Of a stretch of DNA of 64,000 nucleotides, positions 41,359-50,200 are shown piece after piece. A program made the translations under genes and the position numbers. The stretch lies in contig CAVTJA010000003.1 of NCBI GenBank assembly GCA_963735005.1, positions 186,001 to 250,000 of the forward strand, given 5' to 3'. The notes beneath the pieces are model-generated. The model worked only from the letters and a program-made list of their open reading frames with translations, made no database searches and was not told the origin of the DNA. Position 1 is the stretch's first letter. Each line of letters begins with the position of its first letter. The stretch is from WTKG01 sp963735005. GTDB lineage: Bacteria > Actinomycetota > Actinomycetes > Actinomycetales > Demequinaceae.

Positions 41359-43576
41359 TGCGGCGGACGTCGTAGACGCCGTCGATGCGGCGCACGGCGG
41401 CGAGCACGGCGCCCAGGTGGGACGGGTCGGCCATCTCAAACACGAAGCTCGACAACGCGACACGCTCGCGGCTGGTGCTGACGTTCGCGCCCAGGATGTT
41501 GAGGTGGTGGTCGCTCAGCACCTGTGTGACGTCGGAAAGCAGGCGTGCGCGGTCGAGCGCCTCGACCTCGATCTGCACCAGGAACGGGGTCGCGCCCTTG
41601 CCCGTCCACTGGACGTCGACGAGCCGCTCCTCCTGCTCCCGCAACACGCGCAGGTTGTCGCAGTCGGTGCGGTGGACGCTCACGCCGTTGCCGCGCGTCA
41701 CGAAGCCCTGGATCTCGTCGCCGGGTACCGGCGTGCAGCACTTGGCAAGCTTCACGAGCACGTCGCTGAGTCCGTGGACCGCGACGCCAGGGTCTCCTGG
41801 GCGCGTCGCCATCCGGCGCGAGCCAGGGCGCGTGATCTCGGTGATGTCCTCCTCGGCGCCTTCCTCGCCGCCGACCGCCTCGACCATCCGCGCGACGACG
41901 TCGCTTGCCTGCTCCTTGTGCTCCCCGATCGCCGCGTAAAGCGATTCGACGTCGTCGTAGTGGATCTCCTTGGCGAGCGCGAGCAGCACCTGGCGGTTCA
42001 TCATCCGCTGGATGGGAAGGTGCTGGCGGCGGATGGCGCGCGCGAGCATGTCGCGTCCGGTGTCGATCGACTCCTCGCGTCGCTCGCGGGTGAACCAGTG
42101 CTTGATTTTGTTCTTGGAGCGAGTCGATTCGACGAAGTCGAGCCAGTCGCGCTTGGGGCCCGCGTTCTCGTCCGAAGACGTGAGGATCTCGACCGTGTCC
42201 CCGTTGTCGAGCTTCGAGTCGAGCGGGACCAGGCGGCCGTTGACGCGCGCCCCGATGGTCTTGTGCCCCACCTCGGTGTGCACCGCGTACGCGAAGTCCA
42301 CGGGCGTCGCGCCCTGCGGCAACGCCAGCAGCTTGCCTGCGGGCGTGAACACGTACACCTCGGAGCGGCCGATCTCGCCGCGCAGGGAGTCGAGAAACTC
42401 GCTCGGGTCCGCGGTCTCCTGTTGCCAGTCCGCGATCTGACGCAGCCACCCGAGCTCCGTGGACCCGGCTGCGGACTTCTCGCCCTGCTTGTAGCGCCAG
42501 TGGGCGGCGAGCCCGTATTCGGCCCTGCGGTGCATGTCGAAGGTGCGGATCTGCAACTCGACGGGCTTGCCTCCGGGCCCGATGACAGTGGTGTGGAGCG
42601 ACTGGTAGAGGTTGAACTTGGGCGTCGCTATGTAGTCCTTGAAGCGGCCGGGGACGGGCTGGTAGCGCGCGTGCATCGCGCCAAGGACGGCGTAGCAGTC
42701 GCGGATGGTCTCCACCAGGATGCGCACGCCCACCAGGTCGTAGATCTCGGCAAGGTCGCGGCCGCGCACGATCATCTTCTGGTAGACGCTGTAGTAGTGC
42801 TTGGGTCGCCCGGTGATCTCGGACTTGATCTTCATGTCCTTGAGCGACTCGACGATCTCGCCGCGCACCGCATCGAGCAGCTTGTCGCGCTCGGGCGCGC
42901 GCTCGGCGACGACGTCCACGATCTCCTGGTAGATCTTGGGATACAGCGTCCGGAAGGACAGGTCCTCAAGCTCCCACTTCATGGTGTTGAGGCCCATGCG
43001 GTGGGCCAGCGGGGCGTAGATCTCGAGCGTCTCCTGGGCCTTGCGACGCGCCGATTCGACGGGCACGAACTCCCACGTGCGCGCGTTGTGAAGCCGGTCC
43101 GCAAGCTTGAGCAGGAGCACCCGGATGTCCTTGGCCATCGCCACGACCATCTTTCGCACGGTCTCGGCCTGCGCCGCGTCGCCAAACTTGACCTTGTCGA
43201 GTTTGGTGACGCCGTCCACCATCATGGCGACTTCGGAGCCAAACTCGCGCTCCACTCGATCGAGCGAGAATTCGGTGTCCTCCACGACGTCGTGCAGCAG
43301 CGCCGCCGCCACGACCGTGTCCGGCATGCCGAGTTCGGCGATGATCAGCGCGACCGCGATCGGGTGCGTGATGTAGGGCTCGCCCGACTTCCGCTCCTGG
43401 CCCGCGTGGGCCTCCGCAGCGGCGGCGAGCGCCTGCTCGATCAGGGCGGTCTTGGCCTTGGGGTTGCGCTCGCGGAACGCGGCGAGTAGCGCCGAGACGT
43501 TGTCGGTCTCCGGCTGCGCCCGGCGCAAGAACCCACGCGGCCTCGACGACGGCACGGAAGCGCGGGTGTCGGTCAA
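41333..43576 (-). CDS. rel: Bifunctional (p)ppGpp synthetase/hydrolase Rel
   Basis: Makes and degrades the stringent-response alarmone. 747 residues: HD hydrolase domain with intact HDVVEDT (about residue 94) and RLHNARTWEF, synthetase domain with GRPKHYYSVYQKM and the active Glu in KPVELQIRTFDMHRRAEYG, TGS domain (VYVFTPAGKLLALPQGATPV), a conserved-Cys region (KLAKCCTPVPGD) and a C-terminal ACT domain (ARLLSDVTQVLSDHHLNILG). Both active sites look intact. Start is TTG at 43576 with GGAGG four to five bases upstream. In other actinobacteria apt lies between secF and rel; here they are adjacent. Confidence 0.96.
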   Translation of the reverse strand: MTDTRASVPSSRPRGFLRRAQPETDNVSALLAAFRERNPKAKTALIEQALAAAAEAHAGQERKSGEPYITHPIAVALIIAELGMPDTVVAAALLHDVVEDTEFSLDRVEREFGSEVAMMVDGVTKLDKVKFGDAAQAETVRKMVVAMAKDIRVLLLKLADRLHNARTWEFVPVESARRKAQETLEIYAPLAHRMGLNTMKWELEDLSFRTLYPKIYQEIVDVVAERAPERDKLLDAVRGEIVESLKDMKIKSEITGRPKHYYSVYQKMIVRGRDLAEIYDLVGVRILVETIRDCYAVLGAMHARYQPVPGRFKDYIATPKFNLYQSLHTTVIGPGGKPVELQIRTFDMHRRAEYGLAAHWRYKQGEKSAAGSTELGWLRQIADWQQETADPSEFLDSLRGEIGRSEVYVFTPAGKLLALPQGATPVDFAYAVHTEVGHKTIGARVNGRLVPLDSKLDNGDTVEILTSSDENAGPKRDWLDFVESTRSKNKIKHWFTRERREESIDTGRDMLARAIRRQHLPIQRMMNRQVLLALAKEIHYDDVESLYAAIGEHKEQASDVVARMVEAVGGEEGAEEDITEITRPGSRRMATRPGDPGVAVHGLSDVLVKLAKCCTPVPGDEIQGFVTRGNGVSVHRTDCDNLRVLREQEERLVDVQWTGKGATPFLVQIEVEALDRARLLSDVTQVLSDHHLNILGANVSTSRERVALSSFVFEMADPSHLGAVLAAVRRIDGVYDVRRITGAKRPK

Positions 43577-43606
43577 GGCGCCTCCGTTCGTCGTCGTGGT
43601 TCTAGT

Positions 43607-44695
43607 TTACGACCGCCGCTTGCGCTTGGGTTGCGCCTGGATGCCGCGGTGCTCGCCCGGGCGTAGCGCGCCCACCTTCACCGCGCCGTCGGCGGTGCGT
43701 GCCACCTGGGACTCGCCGCGCTCGCGCATGTCGAGCACTTCCTGGGTGTGCTTGGCGATGCGCTCCTCGCGGCTACGCAGCGCGACCTCGAGCGGCGTCG
43801 CCACGAAGATCGACGAGTACGTTCCGACCGCCATGCCGACGAACAGCGCGAGGGCGATGTCCGCGAGCGTGCCCGCGCCGAACAGGATTGAGCCGAGGAA
43901 CAGGATCGCGCTGACGGGCAGCAGCGCCACGACGGAGGTGTTGATCGACCGCACGAGCGTCTGGTTGACGGCAAGGTTGGCGAGTTCGCCGTACGTGAAG
44001 CGGTGCTGCGACGTCACGTCCGCGGTGTTCTCGCGGACCTTGTCGAACACCACCACGGTGTCGTAAAGCGAGTAGCCGAGGATGGTCAGGAAGCCAATGA
44101 CGGACGCCGGCGTCACTTCGAAGCCGACCGCCGCGTAAATGCCCACGGTGAACAGCAGGTCGTGGGCGAGCGCGACCAGCGCCGCGACCGCCATGCGCCA
44201 CGCGCGGAAGTACAGCGCCATGACAACCGTCACCAGGACCAGGAAGATCGCCAAGCCCGTGAGCGCGTTCTTCGACACGTCGGCGCCCCATGTCGGGCCG
44301 ATCTGCGTGACGGTTAACGACGACGGATCCACCTGGTAGCCGGACACGAGCAGGTCGCCGAGCGCGCGGCCGTCCTCGATGGACAGCACGCCCAGCTGGA
44401 CGCGTACGCCGTCGGAGCCGAGGTTGGTGATCCGCGGCGTCTGGTCGGGCGCAATCTGAGACACGGCGTCGGCGGCGATCGAGGTGTCGACGCCGCCCTG
44501 GATCGCCGCCACCTTGAACTCGCTGCCGCCGCGGAAGTCGATGCCGGGGTTGAGGCCAAAGATCAGCAGCACGGCGATGGACGCGACCATGAGGATTCCC
44601 GAGAACGTGAACCACCGCGCGCGCTGCGCCACGATCGGATACGTCCTGTCGCCCGAGTGGAGCGAGTTGCCCCACACTGCAAGGTTCAGTTTCAT
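43607..44695 (-). CDS. secF: Protein translocase subunit SecF
   Basis: RND-like partner of SecD that uses the proton motive force to help proteins cross the membrane after SecA. 362 residues, six transmembrane helices. First helix after KLNLAVWGNSLHSGDRTYPI; the conserved GIDFRGGSEF motif follows it; the helix IV-V block has VIGFLTILGYSLYDTVVVFD with its conserved Asp and VRENT. ATG at 44695 overlaps the secD stop. Basic tail with QPKRKRRS. Confidence 0.96.
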   Translation of the reverse strand: MKLNLAVWGNSLHSGDRTYPIVAQRARWFTFSGILMVASIAVLLIFGLNPGIDFRGGSEFKVAAIQGGVDTSIAADAVSQIAPDQTPRITNLGSDGVRVQLGVLSIEDGRALGDLLVSGYQVDPSSLTVTQIGPTWGADVSKNALTGLAIFLVLVTVVMALYFRAWRMAVAALVALAHDLLFTVGIYAAVGFEVTPASVIGFLTILGYSLYDTVVVFDKVRENTADVTSQHRFTYGELANLAVNQTLVRSINTSVVALLPVSAILFLGSILFGAGTLADIALALFVGMAVGTYSSIFVATPLEVALRSREERIAKHTQEVLDMRERGESQVARTADGAVKVGALRPGEHRGIQAQPKRKRRS

Positions 44696-46311
44696 GACAG
44701 GTCCTTACCACCGCCGAGGGCGGCCTTCTTCTCGGCAAGCGTGAGCCCGGACTCGCGGACGCGACCGCGGCCCTTGTACATGGCCTCGCGGCCAAGCTGG
44801 CGCGGGTCGAGGCCGGACAGCCGGTGCCCGCCCCCGAAGAACTTGGTCCTCGCGAGCACCACGAGGATCGGGTGCGTGAAGAGGAACACGACCACCACGT
44901 CGATGACGGTGGTGAGGCCGAGCGTGAACGCGAAGCCTCGCACGCCGCCCACCGCGGTCGAGTACAGGACGACGGCGGCCAGGAGGCTCACGGCGTCGGA
45001 CGCAAGGATGGTGCGCCGCGCGCGGTGCCATGCGTGTTCGACGGACGCGACAAGGGAGCGGCCCTCACGGAGCTCGTCCCTTACTCTCTCGAAGTAGACG
45101 ATGAAGGAGTCGGCGGTAATACCGATCGCGACGATCAATCCGGCGACGCCTGCGAGGCTCAGCCGGTAGCCGATACCCCACGACAACAGGGTGATGGTGC
45201 CGTACGTGAGCGCGGCGGAGATGACGAGCGACAGCACGGTCACCGATCCGAGCGCGCGGTACTGGATGGTCGAGTACAGCACGACAAGGATCAGGCCGAT
45301 CGCGCCCGCGAGCAGGCCGCCGTTGAGGTCGGACGAGCCGAGAGTCGCGCCAATAGTCTGCGTGCTTTGGGGCTCGAGCGTGATGGGAAGCGCGCCGAAC
45401 TTGAGTTGGTTGGCGAGCTGCTCGGCCTCCTGCACGGTGGTGAAGCCGCCGCTGATGGACGCGCGGCCGAGGAACGTCCTCGTCTCGACCGTTGGCCACG
45501 AGATGACCACGCCGTCGAGCACCATTGCGAAGTGGTGGCGATCCCCGGTGAGGTCGTAGAGCAGGTTGGCGATCTTGTCGAACTTCTTGCCGCCCTCGGA
45601 CGTGAACTCTAGGGCAACCTCGAATTGGCCCGCGAGCACCTGCCCCGTCCGGTTGCGCTTCGCCGCGGGCGTCGCGTTCGCGATGTCCGTGCCCGCAAGT
45701 TCGACGGGGCCGAGCACCAATTTTCTTCCGGTCGTCTCGTCGCACGACACGAATGGGGCGTCGGACGGCCCCGGGTCTCCGCCGAGGTAGGCCTCGTTGG
45801 TGGTGCAGTCGAGCGCCGCGAACTCGGCCTTGACGGCGTCGGTGACCAGCGCGTAGTCCGACCCCGTGCCGTCCGCGAGTCCGTTGTCGAAGTCGGTGAG
45901 CGCGGGGATGGTGGTGTCCGTCGGCCCGCCCGCGTAGATCACTGGGCGGAACTGCAGCTGGGCGGACTTGCGCACCAGGTCCATCGTCGCTGGGTCGGGC
46001 TTGCCGGGAAGCGAAACGATGACGTTCACGCCGCCAGACGTGGTGACCTCTGCCTCGGACACGCCCGTGGCGTTGACGCGGCGGCGGATGATCTCGACGC
46101 TCTGGTTCAGGATGTCCTCGGTGATCTCGCCGCCGTCGGTGGGCACCGCGGTGAGGATCATCTCGGTGCCGCCCGCGAGGTCAAGTGCGAGTCCAGGCGT
46201 CCATGCCTTGTGGTTGGCGTACACGCCGGTGGCGAGCGAGCCGCCAATGAGCGCGATGAGCACGCCAAGCCAGATGAGCGCGGTCTTCGCGCTGCGAGTT
46301 GCAGTTGCCAT
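44692..46311 (-). CDS. secD: Protein translocase subunit SecD
   Basis: Large subunit of SecDF. 539 residues: first transmembrane helix (ALIWLGVLIALIGGSLATGV), GLALDLAGGTEMIL motif, a large extracytoplasmic P1 domain with NQSVEIIRRRVNATGVSEAE and an insertion carrying a Cys pair (ALDCTTNEAY, FVSCDETTG), then five further helices with GIGYRLSLAGVAGLIVAIGI and TADSFIVYFERVRDEL containing the conserved Asp. yajC, normally upstream, is missing: ruvB ends 60 nt before secD. Confidence 0.96.
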   Translation of the reverse strand: MATATRSAKTALIWLGVLIALIGGSLATGVYANHKAWTPGLALDLAGGTEMILTAVPTDGGEITEDILNQSVEIIRRRVNATGVSEAEVTTSGGVNVIVSLPGKPDPATMDLVRKSAQLQFRPVIYAGGPTDTTIPALTDFDNGLADGTGSDYALVTDAVKAEFAALDCTTNEAYLGGDPGPSDAPFVSCDETTGRKLVLGPVELAGTDIANATPAAKRNRTGQVLAGQFEVALEFTSEGGKKFDKIANLLYDLTGDRHHFAMVLDGVVISWPTVETRTFLGRASISGGFTTVQEAEQLANQLKFGALPITLEPQSTQTIGATLGSSDLNGGLLAGAIGLILVVLYSTIQYRALGSVTVLSLVISAALTYGTITLLSWGIGYRLSLAGVAGLIVAIGITADSFIVYFERVRDELREGRSLVASVEHAWHRARRTILASDAVSLLAAVVLYSTAVGGVRGFAFTLGLTTVIDVVVVFLFTHPILVVLARTKFFGGGHRLSGLDPRQLGREAMYKGRGRVRESGLTLAEKKAALGGGKDLS

Positions 46312-46371
46312 GAGTCCCTAAGTCCGTTTCCGCTCCGCAGAGCCCAGCCAATCCTAGGCGCACCGGAGGTG

Positions 46372-47475
46372 TCAGTCGAACAGGCGCGTCGAGGCGTCCG
46401 CGGGCGCGCTCGATCCGGGCGTCAGCCCAAGGTGGGCGTAGCCCTCCGGCGTGGCGATCCGCCCGCGCGGCGTGCGCGTCAACAGGCCCTCGCGCACGAG
46501 GAAGGGCTCGGCGACCGTCTCGATGGTCTCGGGCTCCTCCCCTACGGACACCGCAAGCGTCGACAGGCCGACGGGGCCACCGCCGAACCGCTGGATCACC
46601 GCGCCAAGCACCGCGCGGTCGAGGCGGTCGAGCCCGCGATCGTCAACCTCGTACACCTTGAGCGCGGCACGCGCCGCGTCGAGCGTGGCCTCGCCGTCGC
46701 CGTGTACCTGCGCCCAGTCGCGCACGCGCCGCAACAGCCGGTTGGCGATGCGCGGGGTGCCCCGGGAGCGGCTGGCGATCTCGGCCGCTGCCTGCGCGGC
46801 TACCCGGATGTCGAGCAGCGCGGCGGACCGGATCAGGATCGCCTCGAGTTCGCCGTCGTCGTAAAAGTCGAGGTGGGCGGTGAAACCGAACCTGTCGCGC
46901 AGCGGCGCGGGCAACAGGCCGGCGCGGGTGGTGGCGCCTACGACCGTGAACGGCGGCAGGCTGAGCGGGATCGAGGTGGCTCCCGCGCCCTTGCCCACCA
47001 CCACGTCCACGCGGAAGTCCTCCATCGCGAGGTAGAGCATCTCCTCGACTGGCCGCGCGAGGCGGTGGATCTCGTCCACGAACAGCACGTCGCCCTGCGA
47101 GAGCGAGGACAGGATGGACGCGAGGTCCCCCGCGTGCTGGATGGCAGGGCCCGAGGTGATGCGCAGCGACGCGCCCATCTCGCGCGCGACGATCATCGCC
47201 AGGGTGGTCTTGCCGAGCCCGGGCGGGCCGGACAGCAGCACGTGGTCGGCGCAGGCCTCGCGGGCGCGCGCCGCGCGCAGCACGAGCGACAGTTGCTCGC
47301 GCACGGCGGCCTGCCCCACGAACTCGTCGAGACTGGTGGGGCGCAGGGCGGCCTCGTTTGACCTCTCGATGGCGTCGGCGTCAGCATCCACGAAGCGCGC
47401 GAGGTCGCCCTCGAGCGACTCGACCCCGAGCGGCTCGGCGCCGAACGAATCCATGCCGAACTCCGGGTCAGCCAC
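46372..47475 (-). CDS. ruvB: Holliday junction branch migration helicase RuvB
   Basis: AAA+ motor that drives branch migration with RuvA. 367 residues with a non-conserved acidic extension before RPTSLDEFVGQAAVREQLSL. Walker A GPPGLGKTT, Walker B LFVDEIHRLARPVEEML, sensor 1 VVGATTRAGLLPAPLRDRF, Arg finger in RSRGTPRIANRLLRRVRDWA, and C-terminal winged helix (GPVGLSTLAVSVGEEPETIE). GTG start overlaps the ruvA stop by 8 nt. Confidence 0.96.
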   Translation of the reverse strand: MADPEFGMDSFGAEPLGVESLEGDLARFVDADADAIERSNEAALRPTSLDEFVGQAAVREQLSLVLRAARAREACADHVLLSGPPGLGKTTLAMIVAREMGASLRITSGPAIQHAGDLASILSSLSQGDVLFVDEIHRLARPVEEMLYLAMEDFRVDVVVGKGAGATSIPLSLPPFTVVGATTRAGLLPAPLRDRFGFTAHLDFYDDGELEAILIRSAALLDIRVAAQAAAEIASRSRGTPRIANRLLRRVRDWAQVHGDGEATLDAARAALKVYEVDDRGLDRLDRAVLGAVIQRFGGGPVGLSTLAVSVGEEPETIETVAEPFLVREGLLTRTPRGRIATPEGYAHLGLTPGSSAPADASTRLFD

Positions 47476-48061
47476 GGGGCCCGCCCAACTCCTGCAGCGC
47501 GCGGCGGAGGGTGTCCGGCACGTCCGCCTCGGCGACCGGCCCGGGCGCTACCGACGCCACCACGGCCTCCGCAGCCTTGGATCCCCAGCCGAGCCCGGCG
47601 AGCGCCTCGATGACGGCGCCGCGGCCGTCCGCCGCTCCGGCCACGCCCGCGCCAAACTCCGGCAACGACAGTTTGCCGCCCAGCTCGAGCAACAGGCGGG
47701 CAGCCACCTTGGCGCCGATGCCCGGCACGCGCTCAAGGGCCGCCCTGTCCCCCGCCGCGACGGCCGTGGCGAGGTCGGACGGCGTGTGGACGGCGAGCAT
47801 CGCCAGGGCGAGCCGCGGGCCTACCCCCGACACACTCTGCAACGCGGCGAAGGCCTCGCGCTCGTCCGCCGCGGCAAAGCCGTACAGCGTCAGCGAGTCC
47901 TCGCGCACGACGAGCTCCGTGTAGAGCCGGGTGGGCTGGCCTACGCGCGCCTCCGACAGCGTGCGCGGCGTCGAATTGACCCGCATCCCGACCCCGCCGA
48001 CGTCCACAACGAGGGACGTCGCGGTCACCGCCTGCACCATGCCGGCAAGCTGTGCAATCAC
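47468..48061 (-). CDS. ruvA: Holliday junction branch migration complex subunit RuvA
   Basis: Tetrameric junction-binding protein. 197 residues: OB domain (MIAQLAGMVQAVTATSLVVD, with RLYTELVVREDSLTLYGFA), tandem helix-hairpin-helix motifs (LQSVSGVGPRLALAML and LERVPGIGAKVAARLLLELG), acidic-pin region between them, flexible linker, and domain III (AVIEALAGLGWGSKAAEAVV) that contacts RuvB. GTG start at 48061 with an SOS box about 18 bases upstream, so ruvAB can be induced separately from ruvC. Confidence 0.95.
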   Translation of the reverse strand: MIAQLAGMVQAVTATSLVVDVGGVGMRVNSTPRTLSEARVGQPTRLYTELVVREDSLTLYGFAAADEREAFAALQSVSGVGPRLALAMLAVHTPSDLATAVAAGDRAALERVPGIGAKVAARLLLELGGKLSLPEFGAGVAGAADGRGAVIEALAGLGWGSKAAEAVVASVAPGPVAEADVPDTLRRALQELGGPRG

Positions 48062-48078
48062 GGGGGCCTCCTGCGCAG

Positions 48079-48094
48079 TCGAACGTATGTGCGA
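48079..48094. promoter_or_regulatory. LexA-type SOS box upstream of ruvA
   Basis: TCGAACGTATGTGCGA matches the actinobacterial/Gram-positive LexA consensus TCGAAC-N4-GTTCGA at 11 of 12 half-site positions. It lies in the 89-nt gap between ruvC and ruvA, about 18 bases before the ruvA start codon, so it would control ruvAB rather than ruvC. Confidence 0.65.
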
Positions 48095-48150
48095 ACAACG
48101 CTACGCCACGGCGGCTCGCACGCGGGCCACCACGCCCCCGGCGTGTCGCG

Positions 48151-48711
48151 TCAGCCGCGGGGCTTGCTTCGCGCGGCCCGCTCCGCCGCTGCCCACCGGC
48201 GCTGGGCCGCCGTGGCCGGCGTGGAGGCCTCCGGCTGCGTCGAGCCGCGCCACGCGTGGCAGATCGCGATTGCAAGGGCGTCCGCGGCGTCGGCGGGCTT
48301 GGGCGGGCCGTCGAGCCCGAGGATGCGCGCCACCATCTGGCCCACCTGCGACTTGGGTGCGCGCCCGTTGCCCGTGACCGCCGCCTTGATCTCGGACGGC
48401 GTGTAGAGCGCGACGGGGATGTCCCGCTTGCGGGCCTCGCGCATCACGACGCCGGACACCTGCGCGGTGCCCATCACGCTGCGCACGTTGTGCTGGGCGA
48501 ACACCCGCTCGAGCGCGACGGCGGCGGGCCGGCGCTCGTCCAGGAGCTCCTCCACCGCGGCGCCGATGCGCCACAGCCGGGTGGGCACGTCCTCTGAGGG
48601 GGCGCTGGTGGCGACCCGCACGTCGACCAGGCGCGCGCGGCCAGGGCCGTCGGCGTCGACGAGCCCAAGGCCGCACCGGGTGAGCCCTGGGTCGACGCCG
48701 AGGATCAACAC
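48151..48711 (-). CDS. ruvC: Crossover junction endodeoxyribonuclease RuvC
   Basis: Dimeric resolvase that cuts Holliday junctions. 186 residues from GTG 48711, one base after the yebC stop; a much longer frame exists upstream but lies within yebC. Catalytic acids: Asp in GVDPGLTRCG (residue 6), Glu in ALERVFAQHN, and the Asp pair in DAADALAIAICHAW; also HNVRSVMGTAQ. A tail rich in Ala/Arg follows. Unlike the ruvAB pair it appears cotranscribed with yebC. Confidence 0.96.
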   Translation of the reverse strand: MLILGVDPGLTRCGLGLVDADGPGRARLVDVRVATSAPSEDVPTRLWRIGAAVEELLDERRPAAVALERVFAQHNVRSVMGTAQVSGVVMREARKRDIPVALYTPSEIKAAVTGNGRAPKSQVGQMVARILGLDGPPKPADAADALAIAICHAWRGSTQPEASTPATAAQRRWAAAERAARSKPRG

Positions 48712-48712
48712 G

Positions 48713-49468
48713 TCAGGCCGACGCGGCCTCGAGCACCTCGTCGGACGCGTCAAAGTTCGCGTAGACGTTCTGGACGTCGTCGGAGTCTTCGAGCGCGTCG
48801 ATGAGGTTGAGCATCTTCTTGGCTCCCACGACGTCAAGCTCGACCTTCATGGACGGCACCCAGGACGCCTCGGCCTGCTCGTAGTCAATATCAGCAGCCT
48901 GCAGCGCCGTGCGGACCGCGACCACGTCGTTCGGGTCGGAGATGATCTCGAATGCGCCGCCGAGGTCGTTGATCTCCTCGGCCCCAGCCTCGAGCGTCGC
49001 CTCCATGATGGCGTCCTCGGTGACGCCGTCGTCTTTGGCGACGATCACCTGGCCCTTGCGCGTAAACAGGTACGCAACTGACCCCGGGTCAGCAAGGGTG
49101 CCGTTGTTGCGCGTCAGCGCGGTCCTGACCTCCATGGCGGCGCGGTTGCGGTTGTCCGTGAGGCACTCGATCAGCATCGCCACGCCGTTGGGGCCGTAGC
49201 CCTCGTACATGATGGTCTCCCAGTCGACGCCCTGGCCGTCGGCGCCGCTGCCGCGCTTGACCGCGCGGTCGATGTTGTCGTTGGGGACCGAAGACTTCTT
49301 GGCCTTCTGGACCGCGTCGAACAGCGTCGGGTTTCCGGCGAGATCGCCGCCGCCCACGCGCGCCGCGACCTCAATGTTCTTGATCAGCTTGGCGAATAGC
49401 TTGCCGCGCTTGGCGTCGATCACAGCCTTCTTGTGCTTGGTCGTCGCCCATTTGGAGTGCCCTGACAC
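48713..49468 (-). CDS. yebC: YebC/PmpR-family transcriptional regulator or translation factor
   Basis: 251 residues, GTG start at 49468 with GAGGAG four bases upstream. Family signature SGHSKWATTKHKKAVIDAKR at the N terminus, then NIEVAARVGGGDLAGNPTLF and PNDNIDRAVKRG, and YEGYGPNGVAMLIECLTDNR. Members were named as DNA-binding regulators; recent work on some shows a role at ribosomes stalled on proline stretches, so the annotation as regulator is uncertain. It lies upstream of ruvC, the usual arrangement. Confidence 0.94.
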   Translation of the reverse strand: MSGHSKWATTKHKKAVIDAKRGKLFAKLIKNIEVAARVGGGDLAGNPTLFDAVQKAKKSSVPNDNIDRAVKRGSGADGQGVDWETIMYEGYGPNGVAMLIECLTDNRNRAAMEVRTALTRNNGTLADPGSVAYLFTRKGQVIVAKDDGVTEDAIMEATLEAGAEEINDLGGAFEIISDPNDVVAVRTALQAADIDYEQAEASWVPSMKVELDVVGAKKMLNLIDALEDSDDVQNVYANFDASDEVLEAASA

Positions 49469-49495
49469 GTTGCTCCTCTTCCGTTTAGACCGCGT

Positions 49496-50134
49496 TCATT
49501 CTAGGGCCTCGAGGTCCGCACGCTTGCCCGGCGCGATCAGGCGCACGCCACTGCTACGAAGTTCGAGGCTCGCCAGCGCGCGCATCACGCCCTCGTCGCG
49601 GCGCCGCCACGCGCCCGCAGGGTCCTCGTCGATGCGGGCCAAGGCGGTGAGCTTCTGGCCCACCAGGGCGCGCAGGGCGAGCAGGTCAACCGCGTTCTCG
49701 TGCGACAGCATCCGCTTGGCTTTCGAGGCCTTCACCGCGAAGCGCAGCCGCGGCACCATCCAGATGATGAGGATCGTGAGGATCGGCAGCGCCGTCATGC
49801 CAATGCCCAGTCCAAGGGCCAGCGCGTGCACCGCCTCCTGCTGCGCACGCCCCGCGGCCTCGAGTGTTCCGCCCGCCTGGCTCGCGGCGTCGAAAGGCAC
49901 CCGGATCCCGTCGCCCACGAGCCACACTTTGCCGAGCGACTGGCCAATGTCGAGCATCGTGAGCCGGAACCCAGCGCCCGCGCTCTCCATCTGCCGCCCG
50001 TACGCCTGCAGCCTCATGACGAGCGAGTAGATCCAGATGCCCAGCCATACCCACAGCGCGATATTCGCTGCGGAGAGCAGGTCGTACGTGATCTGGCGCG
50101 CCCGGTGGCCCCGGTAATCGGAATAGAGCTTCAT
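49496..50134 (-). CDS. Two-helix membrane protein of unknown function
   Basis: 212 residues, ATG at 50134. Short cytoplasmic start, transmembrane helix 1 (ANIALWVWLGIWIYSLVM, about residues 23-40), an external loop of about 70 residues with no Cys, helix 2 (LGLGIGMTALPILTILIIWM, about residues 107-126), then a basic cytoplasmic domain (RLRFAVKASKAKRML) predicted to be helical. No catalytic motif is seen. It stands between pdxT and yebC on the same strand; I cannot name a function. Confidence 0.75.
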   Translation of the reverse strand: MKLYSDYRGHRARQITYDLLSAANIALWVWLGIWIYSLVMRLQAYGRQMESAGAGFRLTMLDIGQSLGKVWLVGDGIRVPFDAASQAGGTLEAAGRAQQEAVHALALGLGIGMTALPILTILIIWMVPRLRFAVKASKAKRMLSHENAVDLLALRALVGQKLTALARIDEDPAGAWRRRDEGVMRALASLELRSSGVRLIAPGKRADLEALE

Positions 50135-50200
50135 GGCTCCATCATGACCCAGGGACGATGCCGGGGTAAGGCCCCGCCCCGTCCGCGCCGGGGATTTGGG

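Noticed and set aside
41237..43489. A 750-codon plus-strand open frame opposite rel, and similar long frames opposite aspS (35288-36955) and the antiporter (58255-60198)
   Set aside because: They mirror high-GC codon bias of the real minus-strand genes, have no recognisable domains and lack ribosome binding sites.
50135..50200. Hairpin near CGGGGCCTTACCCCG between pdxT and the membrane protein gene
   Set aside because: Short stem with no U tract in a very GC-rich gap; not enough to call a terminator.
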